Shown piece after piece: positions 18,163 through 26,971 of a stretch of DNA of 64,000 nt. The notes beneath the pieces were generated by a model. The model was not told the origin of the DNA. It saw only the letters and a list, made by a program, of their open reading frames with translations, and did not search any database. The translations under genes and the position numbers were made by a program. The stretch comes from Arthrobacter sp. ISL-28 (lineage in GTDB: Bacteria; Actinomycetota; Actinomycetes; Actinomycetales; Micrococcaceae): assembly GCF_018613875.1 (NCBI RefSeq), contig NZ_JAGGPJ010000017.1, positions 62,001 to 126,000 of the forward strand, in the 5' to 3' direction. Each line of letters begins with the position of its first letter. The stretch's first letter is position 1.

Positions 18163-18856
18163 GGCCCTGGTCCCGACGGTAGGTGAGCAGGCAGTGGAAG
18201 GGGGAGTGGGGTTCCGCTGTCCAGCCGGAAGGGGCGACGGCGGCAAGTTCCGTTACGGTATAGCTGCGCCTGATGGAGGTCAGGCCGTCGCGGCGGATGT
18301 AGGAGCCGGTCAGCGGCAGCGCGCCCGCGGAGAACAGAGCGTAGGCGAGGGCACTGCGGCGCAGGTCGTTGTGGAGGGCGAGCCGGAGGGACAGCTTGAC
18401 GGAATCGTCGAGCAAAGCCTGCAGTTCTGCAGCGTCCAGGTGGTGGAGGACATGGTTGGACACCACGATGTCGTAGGCGCCGCCTTCCGCCACGAGGTCG
18501 GCGCTGGTGGCCTGCCGGAAGTGTACCCGCGGCACCGGATCCCGGCGCGCTGCGAATCGGTAGGCGCGGGGGTCGGGGTCAATGCCCGTAATGCTGAGGC
18601 GGACGCCGTCCCGGGCAGCCCAGAGTGCGAACATCAGCGCCAGGTCGCCGCCGCCGCAGCCGATGTCCAGCAGGGTGGACGGGACGTCCGGCCGGAGGAG
18701 CGGCCTGACCCTGCTGCGGTAGAGGCTGTGCCAGCCTGAGACGACGCGGTTGACGAGGGCGAACTGCCGGTACGTGCGGTCGAGTCGTTCGGGGTCGCAG
18801 TCCGGCCGGTCCATGTCCTCGATCGCGTCGGCGTCGCGTGCGCCCAGGATTCCCAT
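18155..18856 (-). CDS. Class I SAM-dependent methyltransferase of the polyketide operon
   Basis: A 233-residue methyltransferase with motif I LDIGCGGGDLALMF at about residues 68-81 and a following acidic loop (GIDPDPRAYRFAARR). The NHVLHHLD motif near residue 130 is common in O- and C-methyltransferases of this class. It lies six bases after the type III polyketide synthase and overlaps the monooxygenase start, so the three genes form one unit. It likely methylates the polyketide ring or a hydroxyl on it. The Streptomyces SrsB performs the equivalent step but, as far as I recall, belongs to a different methyltransferase family. Confidence 0.88.
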   Translation of the reverse strand: MGILGARDADAIEDMDRPDCDPERLDRTYRQFALVNRVVSGWHSLYRSRVRPLLRPDVPSTLLDIGCGGGDLALMFALWAARDGVRLSITGIDPDPRAYRFAARRDPVPRVHFRQATSADLVAEGGAYDIVVSNHVLHHLDAAELQALLDDSVKLSLRLALHNDLRRSALAYALFSAGALPLTGSYIRRDGLTSIRRSYTVTELAAVAPSGWTAEPHSPFHCLLTYRRDQGRD

Positions 18857-18862
18857 AGTGGA

Positions 18863-20041
18863 TCAGGCCAGGGACGATTCGGCCTCATCCGGCAGCCGGT
18901 CATCTGCCAGGGCCTGACTGACCTTGGTGAACAGCCCGGTTTCCACTGTCAGGCCGGGCCCGAAGGCCATGGAGCAGATCCGTTCGTCGCCGTCCTGCGG
19001 CGGAAGGTCCAGGATGTGCTTGAGCACGAAGAGCACAGTGGCGCTGCTCATATTGCCGAAATTCCGGAGGGTCTCCCGCGCTGGAACCAGCTGCACGTCG
19101 GTGAGGCCGAGCCGGGACTGCACCTTGTCCAGGATGCTGCGTCCGCCGGGGTGGATGGCCCAATGGGTGATGTCCCGGTAGGGGAGTTCCCGGAGCGAAC
19201 TGTCGCGGGCGAGCAGCGGTTCCAGGGCGCCAACGATATGGTCATCGATGATGTGTGGAACGTAGTTGCCGAGCACCATTTCAAAACCCTCGTCGCCGAT
19301 GTTCCACGCCATGGAATCCTCACCGACCGGTGTCAGGACCGTTTCGAAGTGGTCCAACTGCAGCAGCGCCGTTGCTTCGGGCACCTCGCGGGCTGTGACG
19401 ACGGCGGCTGCCGCGCCGTCCGCAAACAGCGCCGAGCCCATGATGGTGTCCGGGTCGTTGGAGGTTCGGACGTGGAGCGAGCAGAGTTCGGCGCAGACCA
19501 CGAGGACCACCGCCTCGGGGTCCGCCTCGCAGAAGGACTTCGCGGCCCGGAGCGCTGGAAAGGCCGCGTAACAGCCCATGAAGCCGAGGTGGTAGCGCTG
19601 CACCGCGGGGTTGAGCCCCAGCGCGCGGACGATCTTGTAGTCGGGGCCGGGGTTGAAAAATCCGGTACAGGAAACGGTGATGAGATGAGTTATGTCAAGT
19701 GGATCGATTCCCGCGCAGTTGGAGACGGCAGCGGAGGCCGCCTCGATGAAGAGCTTTGTGGCCTCCCGGGCGAACAGATCGTTGCGCGACTTCGTGCTTG
19801 GACTCCGCAGCAGCCCCGTGTCGGGATCGAAAAACAGCGGGTTCTCCGCCCTTGAATCCATCGTCAGTTCCTGGACGGCCGTGTAACGCGTATCAATGGC
19901 GGCAGAGTCAAAGCATGTCGTGACCAGCCGTGAACCGAGCCTGGTGAGCCCGGGCTGGGCGGCAAACACGTCGCGTGCTTCCGTCTGGATCAGCACTGTT
20001 GGTGGAACAGCAGTTTCGAGTGATCTCACATAGACCGTCAT
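18863..20041 (-). CDS. Type III polyketide synthase (chalcone synthase-like)
   Basis: A 392-residue chalcone/stilbene synthase family enzyme. The catalytic triad is visible: Cys in GFMGCYAAFPAL, His in HWAIHPGGRSILD and Asn in RNFGNMSSATVLFVL. It condenses an acyl-CoA starter with malonyl-CoA units, probably giving an alkylresorcinol, alkylpyrone or related phenolic lipid. The two downstream tailoring genes resemble the logic of the Streptomyces srsABC operon. A promoter with TTGTCT and TAAGAA lies directly upstream; the -10 ends seven bases before the ATG and no binding site is present. Confidence 0.94.
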   Translation of the reverse strand: MTVYVRSLETAVPPTVLIQTEARDVFAAQPGLTRLGSRLVTTCFDSAAIDTRYTAVQELTMDSRAENPLFFDPDTGLLRSPSTKSRNDLFAREATKLFIEAASAAVSNCAGIDPLDITHLITVSCTGFFNPGPDYKIVRALGLNPAVQRYHLGFMGCYAAFPALRAAKSFCEADPEAVVLVVCAELCSLHVRTSNDPDTIMGSALFADGAAAAVVTAREVPEATALLQLDHFETVLTPVGEDSMAWNIGDEGFEMVLGNYVPHIIDDHIVGALEPLLARDSSLRELPYRDITHWAIHPGGRSILDKVQSRLGLTDVQLVPARETLRNFGNMSSATVLFVLKHILDLPPQDGDERICSMAFGPGLTVETGLFTKVSQALADDRLPDEAESSLA

Positions 20042-20048
20042 TCGTTCA

Positions 20049-20076
20049 TTCTTAGCGAGGTTTCTCGATAAGACAA
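20049..20076 (-). promoter_or_regulatory. Type III polyketide synthase promoter
   Basis: On the minus strand TTGTCT (20071-20076) and TAAGAA (20049-20054) are 16 bases apart, and the -10 is seven bases from the ATG, so the transcript probably starts at or within a base of the start codon. Confidence 0.5.
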
Positions 20077-20314
20077 TGGATGTGCCCGGCGCTTACGGTT
20101 GCTCCAGCCGGGCCCGGCTGGCGGATTGGGGGCGCCGTGCCGCGGATCCGTGCAGGAAAACGCCTTATGTCATGTGGTGCGGCAAGCCGGCGGAAAAGCG
20201 GCGTGCCGGGTTCCGCTCGGGCCCATGCCTGAAACGCCGATAATCCACATTATGTAAAGTAGTACTCTGCGTGCCTCATCAGATGAATCGAATCGGCCCT
20301 CTCCTAATGCCCTT

Positions 20315-20580
20315 GTGCGCGGCATTCAAGGGTCCGCGGCATCTGCGCCGGCTTGCGCACTCCGGGACGACCTCACCGCACTGCTGCTCACTCATCCGGC
20401 CGACCCGACAACCGCAAGGTGCCTGATCGACGACCTCTGTCAAGCCGATCGACCGGAAAGCATCATCACTTGGAAACGCTCTGCCAAGGTCCAGGCGCTC
20501 CCGACCGCCTTGCGAGCGGACAGACTCCCCTGACCCACGACGGGCCTGAGTGTCGTGAATATTTTCTGCGCGATTCGTGA
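20315..20580 (+). pseudogene. Possible remnant of a tyrosine recombinase-like gene
   Basis: Two overlapping frames can be joined into one sequence: the first carries DDLCQADRPESIITWKRS and VQALPTAL, the second continues LASGQTPLTHDGPE. From memory these resemble the region before the catalytic domain of some actinobacterial tyrosine recombinases, but I cannot confirm this. A shift near 20500 and the lack of flanking catalytic motifs mark it as decayed. It would be consistent with an old integration event at the island edge. Confidence 0.35.
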
Positions 20581-20998
20581 GGAATGTTAGGCCGGTATCA
20601 GAAACTGGAGGCGTTGGTTGCCTGAGAAAACGGTTCGTGGAACGGAACTACGAGGGCCTTCTATTAACGCTAGCCCAATGACCGCAACGACCAGCACGAC
20701 GCAAGGCTGCCTCAATGGCCACCAATGGGCCCCGCTTGTGCGTTTAGGCTTTTGAACGCTCGAAGACGGCATTATTGCCATTTTCCGACGTAGCCTTAAT
20801 TCAACGCGGCAAGCCGGCTGCCGCGCATCAGGGGATAAGCCTTGGACCAAGACTCAGCAATTAGTAGGACACCGACGTCCTCGCCGATCTGCTGAGCGGG
20901 TTCGGGAATCCGCAGTTGAGTCGACATCTTGCGGGAAAGTTTATCCCTGCCCTTTCAAACGGACGCCTCATTGGGGGCACAAACCTATGGAGATTAAC

Positions 20999-21517
20999 AT
21001 GCTTAAAAGAGTTGTGACCGGCGCAGCGGCCACCGCGTTCGCGGCAACCTTGGCGCTGGCTACGCCCGCCACCGCGGCTGTGACGTTCGATCCGGCTACC
21101 GGCACTGGCTTTGTCGGAAAGGGCGACGTACAGACCGCACTGGTTTGGAACAACCAACAGTTGCAGAAGAACGCCTCTGCCATCTCCTTCTCCTATGAGT
21201 CGGAGGACCTCTACTCGGCCAGATGTGAATGGGTCACAGGCGAAGGTACCAAGGGCGAGCAGCTTCACCAGGTCACGTATAAGAGGCACACGAGCGTACA
21301 GAGTACGGTCGCCTACGATCCCCGGGTGAGGAATCAAATCACCGGCTTCAATCTGACCGGTTTCGGTACAACCACCACGTCCGGAACGGTTCCGGTAGTT
21401 GGGGAAGCCTGCCAAGGTGATGGCAGGGAGGGGACATGGACAGCGGTTGAATTGACCAGCTCCTCCGGCGGCGGCCTCTACGTCAACCACCTCTCGACAA
21501 CGGTTCGAATTTACTAG
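20999..21517 (+). CDS. Small secreted protein of unknown function
   Basis: A 172-residue protein with a classic Sec signal peptide: basic MLKR, a hydrophobic core rich in Ala/Thr, and a cleavage site after ATPATA (about residue 26). The mature part is Thr/Ser/Gly-rich, contains two cysteines (RCEW, EACQGD) that could pair, and looks like a small beta-sandwich with no motif I recognise. The ATG at 20999 is preferred over 20987 because GGAG lies six bases upstream. It is a single gene followed by a strong terminator. Function unknown. Confidence 0.8.
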   Translation: MLKRVVTGAAATAFAATLALATPATAAVTFDPATGTGFVGKGDVQTALVWNNQQLQKNASAISFSYESEDLYSARCEWVTGEGTKGEQLHQVTYKRHTSVQSTVAYDPRVRNQITGFNLTGFGTTTTSGTVPVVGEACQGDGREGTWTAVELTSSSGGGLYVNHLSTTVRIY

Positions 21518-21528
21518 CAGTTCGGATC

Positions 21529-21567
21529 CGAGGGTGCGTGATGCCATTATGGAGTCACGCACCCTCG
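21529..21567. terminator. Bidirectional terminator
   Basis: A perfect 13-bp inverted repeat (21529-21541 with 21555-21567) around a 13-base loop, between the secreted protein gene and the convergent response regulator gene. Confidence 0.75.
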
Positions 21568-21571
21568 CCTG

Positions 21572-22213
21572 CTACTCCCTCAGCACACGAAAGGCGCTCT
21601 CCCGGTCCTTGACTCGAAGTTTTCGCAGAACCGTCGAAACGTGGACCCGGACCGTCGTCGGGGAGACGAACAGCTTGTTGGCGGCGTCCTCAGTGCCCAG
21701 CCCTTGGGCGAGGAGCTCCATGACCTCCCACTCCCGTGGACTCAACTTTGCAACGGCCGCCGGCTTCCAGCGCAGGACCCTTCGGCTGGGCGCCCTGAAC
21801 TCCTGGAGAATGCGGGTTACGAGCGCCGGGGACATCGCCGCCTCACCGGAAAGTACCCCCCTCAGGACGTCAGTCAGAGCCGCCGGGTCCGTGCTCTTGA
21901 GCAGGTATCCGGAAGCTCCTGCCCGCAGGGAATCGAAGAGATCCTCATCATCAGCGGATTGGGTAAGCATCACGACAGCACTCTCGGGCAACCTCCGGCT
22001 AATCTCTTGAGCGGCCGAAATCCCGTTGCCAGGCATGTTGATGTCGAGCAAAACTACGTCGGGGCGGTGTTCCATAGCGACCTCTATCGCCTCCCCTGCG
22101 GTGGCCCCTTCTGCACACACTTCCCAGCCGCCCGCCTCCAGTGCCAGACGGACCTTCGCCCGGATTCGGGCGTGGTCGTCGGCCATCACTACCCTTAGCC
22201 GCTGCTCTACCAT
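21572..22213 (-). CDS. NarL/FixJ-family response regulator
   Basis: A 213-residue regulator: receiver domain with the phospho-acceptor Asp in VVLLDINMPG and acidic pair ADDH near the start, followed by a LuxR-type HTH (LSPREWEVMELLAQGLGTEDAANKL... VHVSTVLRKL). Its start codon overlaps the stop of the upstream kinase gene by seven bases, so kinase and regulator are translationally coupled partners. The regulated genes are not evident; the adjacent secreted-protein gene and the dehydrogenase are candidates by position only. Confidence 0.93.
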   Translation of the reverse strand: MVEQRLRVVMADDHARIRAKVRLALEAGGWEVCAEGATAGEAIEVAMEHRPDVVLLDINMPGNGISAAQEISRRLPESAVVMLTQSADDEDLFDSLRAGASGYLLKSTDPAALTDVLRGVLSGEAAMSPALVTRILQEFRAPSRRVLRWKPAAVAKLSPREWEVMELLAQGLGTEDAANKLFVSPTTVRVHVSTVLRKLRVKDRESAFRVLRE

Positions 22214-23628
22214 GTCACCGTAACCACGCTTCCTTCTCCCGCCCGAGACGTGATGTCAAGAGATCCGGGCAAGGTCCGGGCCCGGTCCCGCATGCTGATC
22301 AACCCGTAGCCCGCATTAACGCCCGTGGCGCCGGCGATGTCGAAACCTTTGCCGTCATCTTCAATGATCAGTTGCCGGCGGCAGCCGTCCCTGCTCAGAC
22401 GCACGGACAGGTTTTCAGCGAGGCCGTGACGCACTCCGTTTGCCACGGCCTCGCGGGTAATGCGCAGCAGCGCGTGCTGCTGCTGCTCGGCGCTGGCTTC
22501 GATGGAATCGTCAACCTCGGTGTCCACGCGCACACGGTACCTCTGCGCCAGCTCCCGCGCCGTCCGGCGCAGGACGAAGCCCAGTGGCTCGTCTCCGCCG
22601 CGGCCAAGGGCATACACCGCAGCACGGGCTTCATCCAGCGACCGATCGCAGGCAGCGAGGATCCGGTTCTTGGCCGGGGTGCCGGGCGGAAGGGAACAAC
22701 CTTCCATGCGCAGCAGCGCCAGTTCCTGAATGACCCCGTCGTGCAACTCGCGGGAGAGTCTCCGCCGGTCCTCAAGCACAGCCAGGCGGGAATAAGCGTC
22801 CCAGTACTGCTTGATCTCTAGGCTGGCTCCAATCAGCAGCACGACGTAGAAGCCGGTCCGCAACAGATCACCCGTGTAGAACCAGTCCGTGTACAGCGAG
22901 GGGAACAGTGCGTAATTGACGCGGGCGAACGCTGCAAGAGCGCAAGCTGGGCCAAGCCAGCGCAGCAGCGGGTCGTCACGATCTGCCGCGCGCCTGGTAA
23001 AGGCAATCGACGCCACGAAAAAGCAAAGGGCCGCGGCACTCTGGACCGCCAAGAACAGCGGATGGACGGCAAGCAGCATAGGTTGCGTGGCCGCGTCCGC
23101 AGACCCGTCCAGGGCCACGGGCAGTTGGAACCGCCCGGCCCACATGACCAAAGACACCAGAATGACAACAGCGACAGGTACGGTCACCGTCCACAGCCCA
23201 GATTTGGACGGTGTTTCCCGGTTCGGGCTCACCAGTACCGCGGCCACAACGAGGATTGCACCGATAAACCTGAGCGCCAGGGGAAGCCAGACATCAAGGC
23301 TTCCCTCGCGGTCCCCACTCAACGATCCGGTCACCCACGACATGCCGCTCCCGGCGACCGCCAGAAGCACGAGGCTTTGGGCCAGCAGCAAATCCTGCAG
23401 CCTTCGACGACGCACGAAACGGCCGGCCAGCAAATATGCAACTAACAAGGCCACGCACGCGTCTACCGAGTCGACTACTAAGTGCAAGGTCGGACTGCGG
23501 TATCCAAACAGCACATCAGGGCTCCACACCACAAGGGCAGTCACGACGAGCCCGACCGCCCACCCAGACAGCGTCAGCCGGGCGGCACGGCGGAACCTTC
23601 CCTCATCAAAGCGGTCGTCACCCGACAT
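22207..23628 (-). CDS. Membrane sensor histidine kinase (HisKA_3 type)
   Basis: A 473-residue NarX/DesK-like kinase. The N-terminal half has about six to eight membrane helices with few extracellular residues, so the stimulus is probably sensed in or at the membrane. The phospho-acceptor box is RRLSRELHDGVIQELA and the ATPase domain has EAVANGVRHG (N box) and EDDGKGFDIAG (G1). The ATG at 23628 is preferred because AGGGGACCA precedes it; an upstream in-frame start at 23688 lacks one. Confidence 0.9.
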   Translation of the reverse strand: MSGDDRFDEGRFRRAARLTLSGWAVGLVVTALVVWSPDVLFGYRSPTLHLVVDSVDACVALLVAYLLAGRFVRRRRLQDLLLAQSLVLLAVAGSGMSWVTGSLSGDREGSLDVWLPLALRFIGAILVVAAVLVSPNRETPSKSGLWTVTVPVAVVILVSLVMWAGRFQLPVALDGSADAATQPMLLAVHPLFLAVQSAAALCFFVASIAFTRRAADRDDPLLRWLGPACALAAFARVNYALFPSLYTDWFYTGDLLRTGFYVVLLIGASLEIKQYWDAYSRLAVLEDRRRLSRELHDGVIQELALLRMEGCSLPPGTPAKNRILAACDRSLDEARAAVYALGRGGDEPLGFVLRRTARELAQRYRVRVDTEVDDSIEASAEQQQHALLRITREAVANGVRHGLAENLSVRLSRDGCRRQLIIEDDGKGFDIAGATGVNAGYGLISMRDRARTLPGSLDITSRAGEGSVVTVTW

Positions 23629-24194
23629 TGGTCCCCTAACCAGGCCGGATGCGAAGATCCCATCTTCCCCGACGTACTTCGAACCCAACTAAATTGGCAG
23701 CATCAGCTCACCATTGGTACCCTCGCCACCTTTAAGAAAGCTTGGGATCAACAATGCACAGCGTTATGCAGCCGAATCCCACCGCCGGTTCCGCTACGCT
23801 GTCCGCCCATTCGGTGGTGTCGGTTCATGGACCAGCAACACCCTGGTCAATTTCCTGTTGGTCCTCTTTTGGTGCTGTTGGGAGGAATCTTCGCCGGCAC
23901 GGAAAATGGCGCTCGTTTCCCTCCGCGAGAGCACCTTGATATGCAGAGGTGCCAGTAGATCGATGGTTATTGCATCTGATGCAATATCGTTGGGGCCCTA
24001 GGCTCTCCCCTACCAATGGAAAGGCTTGAACCGCAAATAGGCTTTTGGCGTCCGGAAATACTTTGTGGTCGGACGGCTCAAACCTGGCAGGCTTCCTCAG
24101 TTGAGAGCGACGGACCCGCCATTCTCAAACCGTCATATAGCAGGGAACAACGGAGCTGCCGCGCGTGTCGACAACCCCTCCAGACGCCTACTAC
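23629..24194. other. Interval without a supportable gene
   Basis: About 560 bases upstream of the kinase. Open frames are short, lack binding sites and match nothing I know. It contains a 17-base palindrome at 23969. Confidence 0.5.
23969..23985. promoter_or_regulatory. 17-base palindrome, operator-like
   Basis: ATTGCATC-T-GATGCAAT is a perfect 8-bp inverted repeat with a one-base centre and no T-run. This is typical of a dimeric repressor site rather than a terminator, but no regulator gene or downstream gene is adjacent. Confidence 0.45.
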
Positions 24195-24350
24195 TTAGCG
24201 CGCATGATGCGCAGCCTTTCGACTGGCTCTCCGTTCGTGGCGTCGCTCCCGCCTCTCATCGCGGTCAACACGAGACAGCAACACCAGGATCGTACCGACC
24301 CAGATGACGAGAAACAGAAAGACAAGAGCAATCGCTTCCTGGCCGCCCAT
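24195..24350 (-). CDS. 51-residue single-pass membrane protein
   Basis: An unreported-size frame with strong protein character. MGGQEA is followed by one membrane helix (IALVFLFLVIWVGTILVLL) and a highly charged tail (DRDERRERRHERR). Topology by the positive-inside rule puts the Arg-rich tail in the cytoplasm. TAAAAT lies six bases before the ATG and no Shine-Dalgarno is present, the leaderless pattern seen elsewhere here. The tail could bind RNA, DNA or acidic phospholipid; no function is known. Confidence 0.55.
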   Translation of the reverse strand: MGGQEAIALVFLFLVIWVGTILVLLSRVDRDERRERRHERRASRKAAHHAR

Positions 24351-24813
24351 ACAGCAATTTTATGCCAGGAGGGTCATCAAATGGGCTGGAGACCAGATTT
24401 TGCTGAGCCAACAGAGCGCCCAGGCAGTTCTACGGGATTGGACGTCGGCCGCGATCCATCGCGAATAGTGAGTGACATCGTCCCTCCCGTCTGATCCCGC
24501 CTCGCTGCGCAGCAGGAAGCCGCTGTGGCCGCCATGCGCGTGCTGGCGGTGATGTCCAGGGAAGCAACCACAACGGCAGCCTCCTCAATGGCAACGATGG
24601 TTTCGCGGCCCGGGTCGTACCAACTTTCTGCGATCATCGGGGCAGCGAGACGGTGACCTCCGTAAATTCCCGGTCTTTGCGAGGCGGCGTCCTTCGCCGT
24701 CGACCATCCAGTCAGTGCATCACGCCGCCTCTCAGACGGTGGAACCCGCTGACAGTGCAACGCGGGCGGGATTAGAGTGACAGGGTAATCCATGCCATTC
24801 GAAGGGATGACCA
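24351..24813. other. Interval upstream of the alcohol dehydrogenase
   Basis: About 460 bases. A long minus-strand frame crosses it but continues antisense through the dehydrogenase gene, so I treat it as a shadow. No clear promoter was found. Confidence 0.45.
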
Positions 24814-25824
24814 GTGATGCTGGCTTGGTGGGTTGAACGGCCTGGCCCAATGGCGACACGCCCGTTGCGGATGGGCTACCGGCCGGATCCCTCACCCCGT
24901 GCCGGGGAAATCCTTCTAGCTGTTCACGCTTGCGGCGTCTGCCGCACTGACCTCCATCTGGCCGAGGGAGACCTGGCGCCACATGTACAGCATGTGATTC
25001 CTGGCCACGAGGTTGTCGGGGAAGTGATTGCGCTTGGCACGGGTTGTGTGAAATTCCGTGTAGGCGACAGAGCTGGTGCTGCCTGGTTGGCCCGCACCTG
25101 CGGCTCCTGCCGGTTTTGCCTCCGAGGTGCCGAGAATCTTTGCCTGTCCCCAAGTTTTAACGGCTGGGACTACAACGGCGGCTACGCAGAACTCATGACT
25201 GTGGCCGAAGATTATGCATATCGGATACCGGAGGTCTTCTCGGACGAGCAGGCGGCGCCGATGCTGTGTGCCGGCATCATCGGCTACCGGGCCCTGCGTC
25301 GTGCCGCACTTCCGCCTGGCGGTCGCCTTGGCATTTATGGTTTCGGTGGGTCTGCCTACCTAACGGCTCAGATGGCGATGTTTGAGGGTGCCAGCGTGTA
25401 CGTCATGACGCGTTCGGAAGCAGCCCAACGTCTGGCGCTCCGGCTGGGCGTGACGTTTGCAGGCGGCGCTGAAGCACGGCCGCCTGCACGTTTGGATGCT
25501 GCTATCTTGTTCGCGCCTGCCGGTGATCTTGTCCCCGTGGCACTGCAGGCGCTGGACCGGGGCGGGACCTTAGCCGTTGCCGGTATCCACTTGAGCGACA
25601 TACCGGTGCTCGACTATGAAACAGACCTATTCCAGGAGCGGCAGCTTCGAAGTGTGACAGCGAACACCAGGGCCGACGGCCAGGAGTTTTTCGATCTAGC
25701 CCGGAAGATACCTTTGCAGCCAACCACGGTTTCCTACCCGCTGGAGGAAGCGGACCACGCCCTGCAAGATTTGTCGGAGGGCAGGGTTACCGGGGCCGCC
25801 GTGCTTGTGACGAACCCACGATAG
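24814..25824 (+). CDS. Zinc-dependent alcohol dehydrogenase (MDR family)
   Basis: A 336-residue medium-chain dehydrogenase. The catalytic zinc region is [14 protein letters not shown] with GHEVVGEV, the structural zinc lobe keeps four cysteines ([15 protein letters not shown]), and the nucleotide fold is [12 protein letters not shown], a variant of the usual GxGGxG. The layout fits the AdhP-like and cinnamyl-type group that oxidises alcohols or reduces aldehydes with NAD(P)H. AAGGGA lies about nine bases before the ATG. It stands alone in the island; the physiological substrate is unknown. Confidence 0.9.
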   Translation: MMLAWWVERPGPMATRPLRMGYRPDPSPRAGEILLAVHACGVCRTDLHLAEGDLAPHVQHVIPGHEVVGEVIALGTGCVKFRVGDRAGAAWLARTCGSCRFCLRGAENLCLSPSFNGWDYNGGYAELMTVAEDYAYRIPEVFSDEQAAPMLCAGIIGYRALRRAALPPGGRLGIYGFGGSAYLTAQMAMFEGASVYVMTRSEAAQRLALRLGVTFAGGAEARPPARLDAAILFAPAGDLVPVALQALDRGGTLAVAGIHLSDIPVLDYETDLFQERQLRSVTANTRADGQEFFDLARKIPLQPTTVSYPLEEADHALQDLSEGRVTGAAVLVTNPR

Positions 25825-25860
25825 TCAAGCTAAGCGAGATCTGTCCGACTGAGGGCGGCC

Positions 25861-26190
25861 TCACATCGAGGAACGACGGGTTCTACGCCCCCGCGCGAAC
25901 CACGGTCTGGTCCTACGTCGGCCGGATGGGGCCGGAGGCAGTTCTCCGACTTGTTCGTCGGTCAGGGAGCACCGGATCTGCCTAGTGGTCATCAGCTCGA
26001 TGGAGTCCCGGGCTACGAATTTAAGGCCTCGGTCGGTCGTGACGACGATGCCGTGCAGAATATTCCCTTTGCCGTCGTCCAAAACGCGGTCCAGTGTTCC
26101 AAACGTGTGTCCGCGCTTGGAGGTAACCGGCGTTCCCCTCTCCAGCGCCGTGTAGGCAACGGGCCGGAACTCATCATTCACTGCACGCAC
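25861..26190 (-). CDS. PRC-barrel-like (DUF2171-type) small protein
   Basis: A 109-residue protein whose core (YTALERGTPVTSKRGHTFG, ILHGIVVTTDRGLKFVARD) matches the small beta-barrel pattern of PRC/DUF2171 proteins common in Actinobacteria. The domain is followed by LTDEQVGELP and a strongly basic Arg-rich C-terminus (GRRRTRPWFARGRRTRRSS), which is unusual for the family and may bind nucleic acid. No enzymatic motif is present. A 12-bp inverted repeat lies just upstream. Confidence 0.65.
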   Translation of the reverse strand: MRAVNDEFRPVAYTALERGTPVTSKRGHTFGTLDRVLDDGKGNILHGIVVTTDRGLKFVARDSIELMTTRQIRCSLTDEQVGELPPAPSGRRRTRPWFARGRRTRRSSM

Positions 26191-26200
26191 CCCTTACAGG

Positions 26201-26272
26201 ACTTAGGACTGTCGGTAGTCCTTTTAGCTCTTAAATTTTAAGGAGACAAAGGGATATCGCACAGTCCTAAGT
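26201..26272. repeat. Perfect 12-bp inverted repeat flanking 48 AT-rich bases
   Basis: ACTTAGGACTGT (26201-26212) and ACAGTCCTAAGT (26261-26272) are perfect inverted copies. Inside are a 6-bp hairpin (AGGACT/AGTCCT) and a palindromic CTTAAA..TTTAAG core. It could be a miniature element end pair, a two-site operator, or a folded RNA element. Confidence 0.6.
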
Positions 26273-26348
26273 CAGGGAGGTCAGCACAGGAGAACCAGTT
26301 GCCCGGCAACTCCACATAATGCCAGACGGTTCACCGAGCCTTGAGGCG

Positions 26349-26558
26349 TTAATCGTCGTGTTTGTCGTGTTCTTCCTCGGCCCTGTGCCGGGCCTGCTGC
26401 TGATGCTGGTCGAGTTTTGCTTCAGCGTCCCTCCTCCGATAACCAATGGACCGTAGCTGGCCCGTTGTCGGATGCCGATGCTCCCGTTCCCATGCATGGT
26501 CGTTCACGCCGGTCTTGGGAACTGCTTCATCCCCATCGACGCTGCCGTCTTTACCCAT
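26349..26558 (-). CDS. Small hydrophilic protein
   Basis: A 69-residue protein, very rich in His, Asp, Glu and Gln (DQHQQQARHRAEEEHDKHDD at the end), probably unstructured or a short helix. Codon use has a reasonable GC third-base bias. The binding site (CGGGAT) is weak and no family is recognised. It may be a real stress-type small protein or chance. Confidence 0.45.
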   Translation of the reverse strand: MGKDGSVDGDEAVPKTGVNDHAWEREHRHPTTGQLRSIGYRRRDAEAKLDQHQQQARHRAEEEHDKHDD

Positions 26559-26628
26559 ATCCCGATAGTCTCACAGGCCGAGAGCATGAGAAGCGGTCCA
26601 GGAAGAAACTAGAGTGCGGATTTTCCGC

Positions 26629-26900
26629 TTATTTCTTGATCTCGGAGCGCAGCAGTACCACGTCGTTTTCGAACGAGGTGGCCTCGACCAGCTTGAGGCC
26701 TTGCCGATCCTCGAAAAGGCGCCTGCCCTTGCCGCGTGACACCGGGCGGACCAGCATCCGGACTTCGTCGACGACGCCGGAATCCAGCAGGGAGTGCATG
26801 AGCCTCAAGCTACCCCATAGCCAGATGTCCTTGCCGCTCTGCTCCTTGAGCTCCCGGATGGTGGCGGCTGGGTCACGCGTCACGGTCGATTTCGGCTCGG
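26629..26900 (-). pseudogene. 5'-truncated dihydrofolate-reductase-like (RibD C-terminal) remnant
   Basis: About 90 residues match the C-terminal half of the RibD_C/DHFR-like family: RDPAATIRELKEQSGKDIWLWGS, LLDSGVVDEVRMLVRPVSRGKGRRLFED and a final beta strand. The N-terminal half, with the NADPH-binding start, is absent: the frame runs antisense into the LacI gene promoter. The breakpoint is near 26900. The intact family is about 180-190 residues, so this copy is inactive. Confidence 0.7.
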
Positions 26901-26971
26901 CGAATATGCCGGGCCGTACCCGACAGTATCCGCACGTAGAATCAGCAACAACATAAGGACGTGGGAGGACA

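Larger units (their letters stand above)
20042..20998. other. Long gene-poor interval upstream of the polyketide operon
   Basis: About 950 bases with weaker coding character than the flanks. The left end holds the polyketide synthase promoter, the middle a possible integrase remnant (20315-20580). From 20590 to 20980 I see no supportable gene. Confidence 0.5.

Noticed and set aside
24377..25153. 258-residue minus-strand frame near the alcohol dehydrogenase
   Set aside because: Runs antisense through the dehydrogenase N-terminus and shows no recognisable motif.
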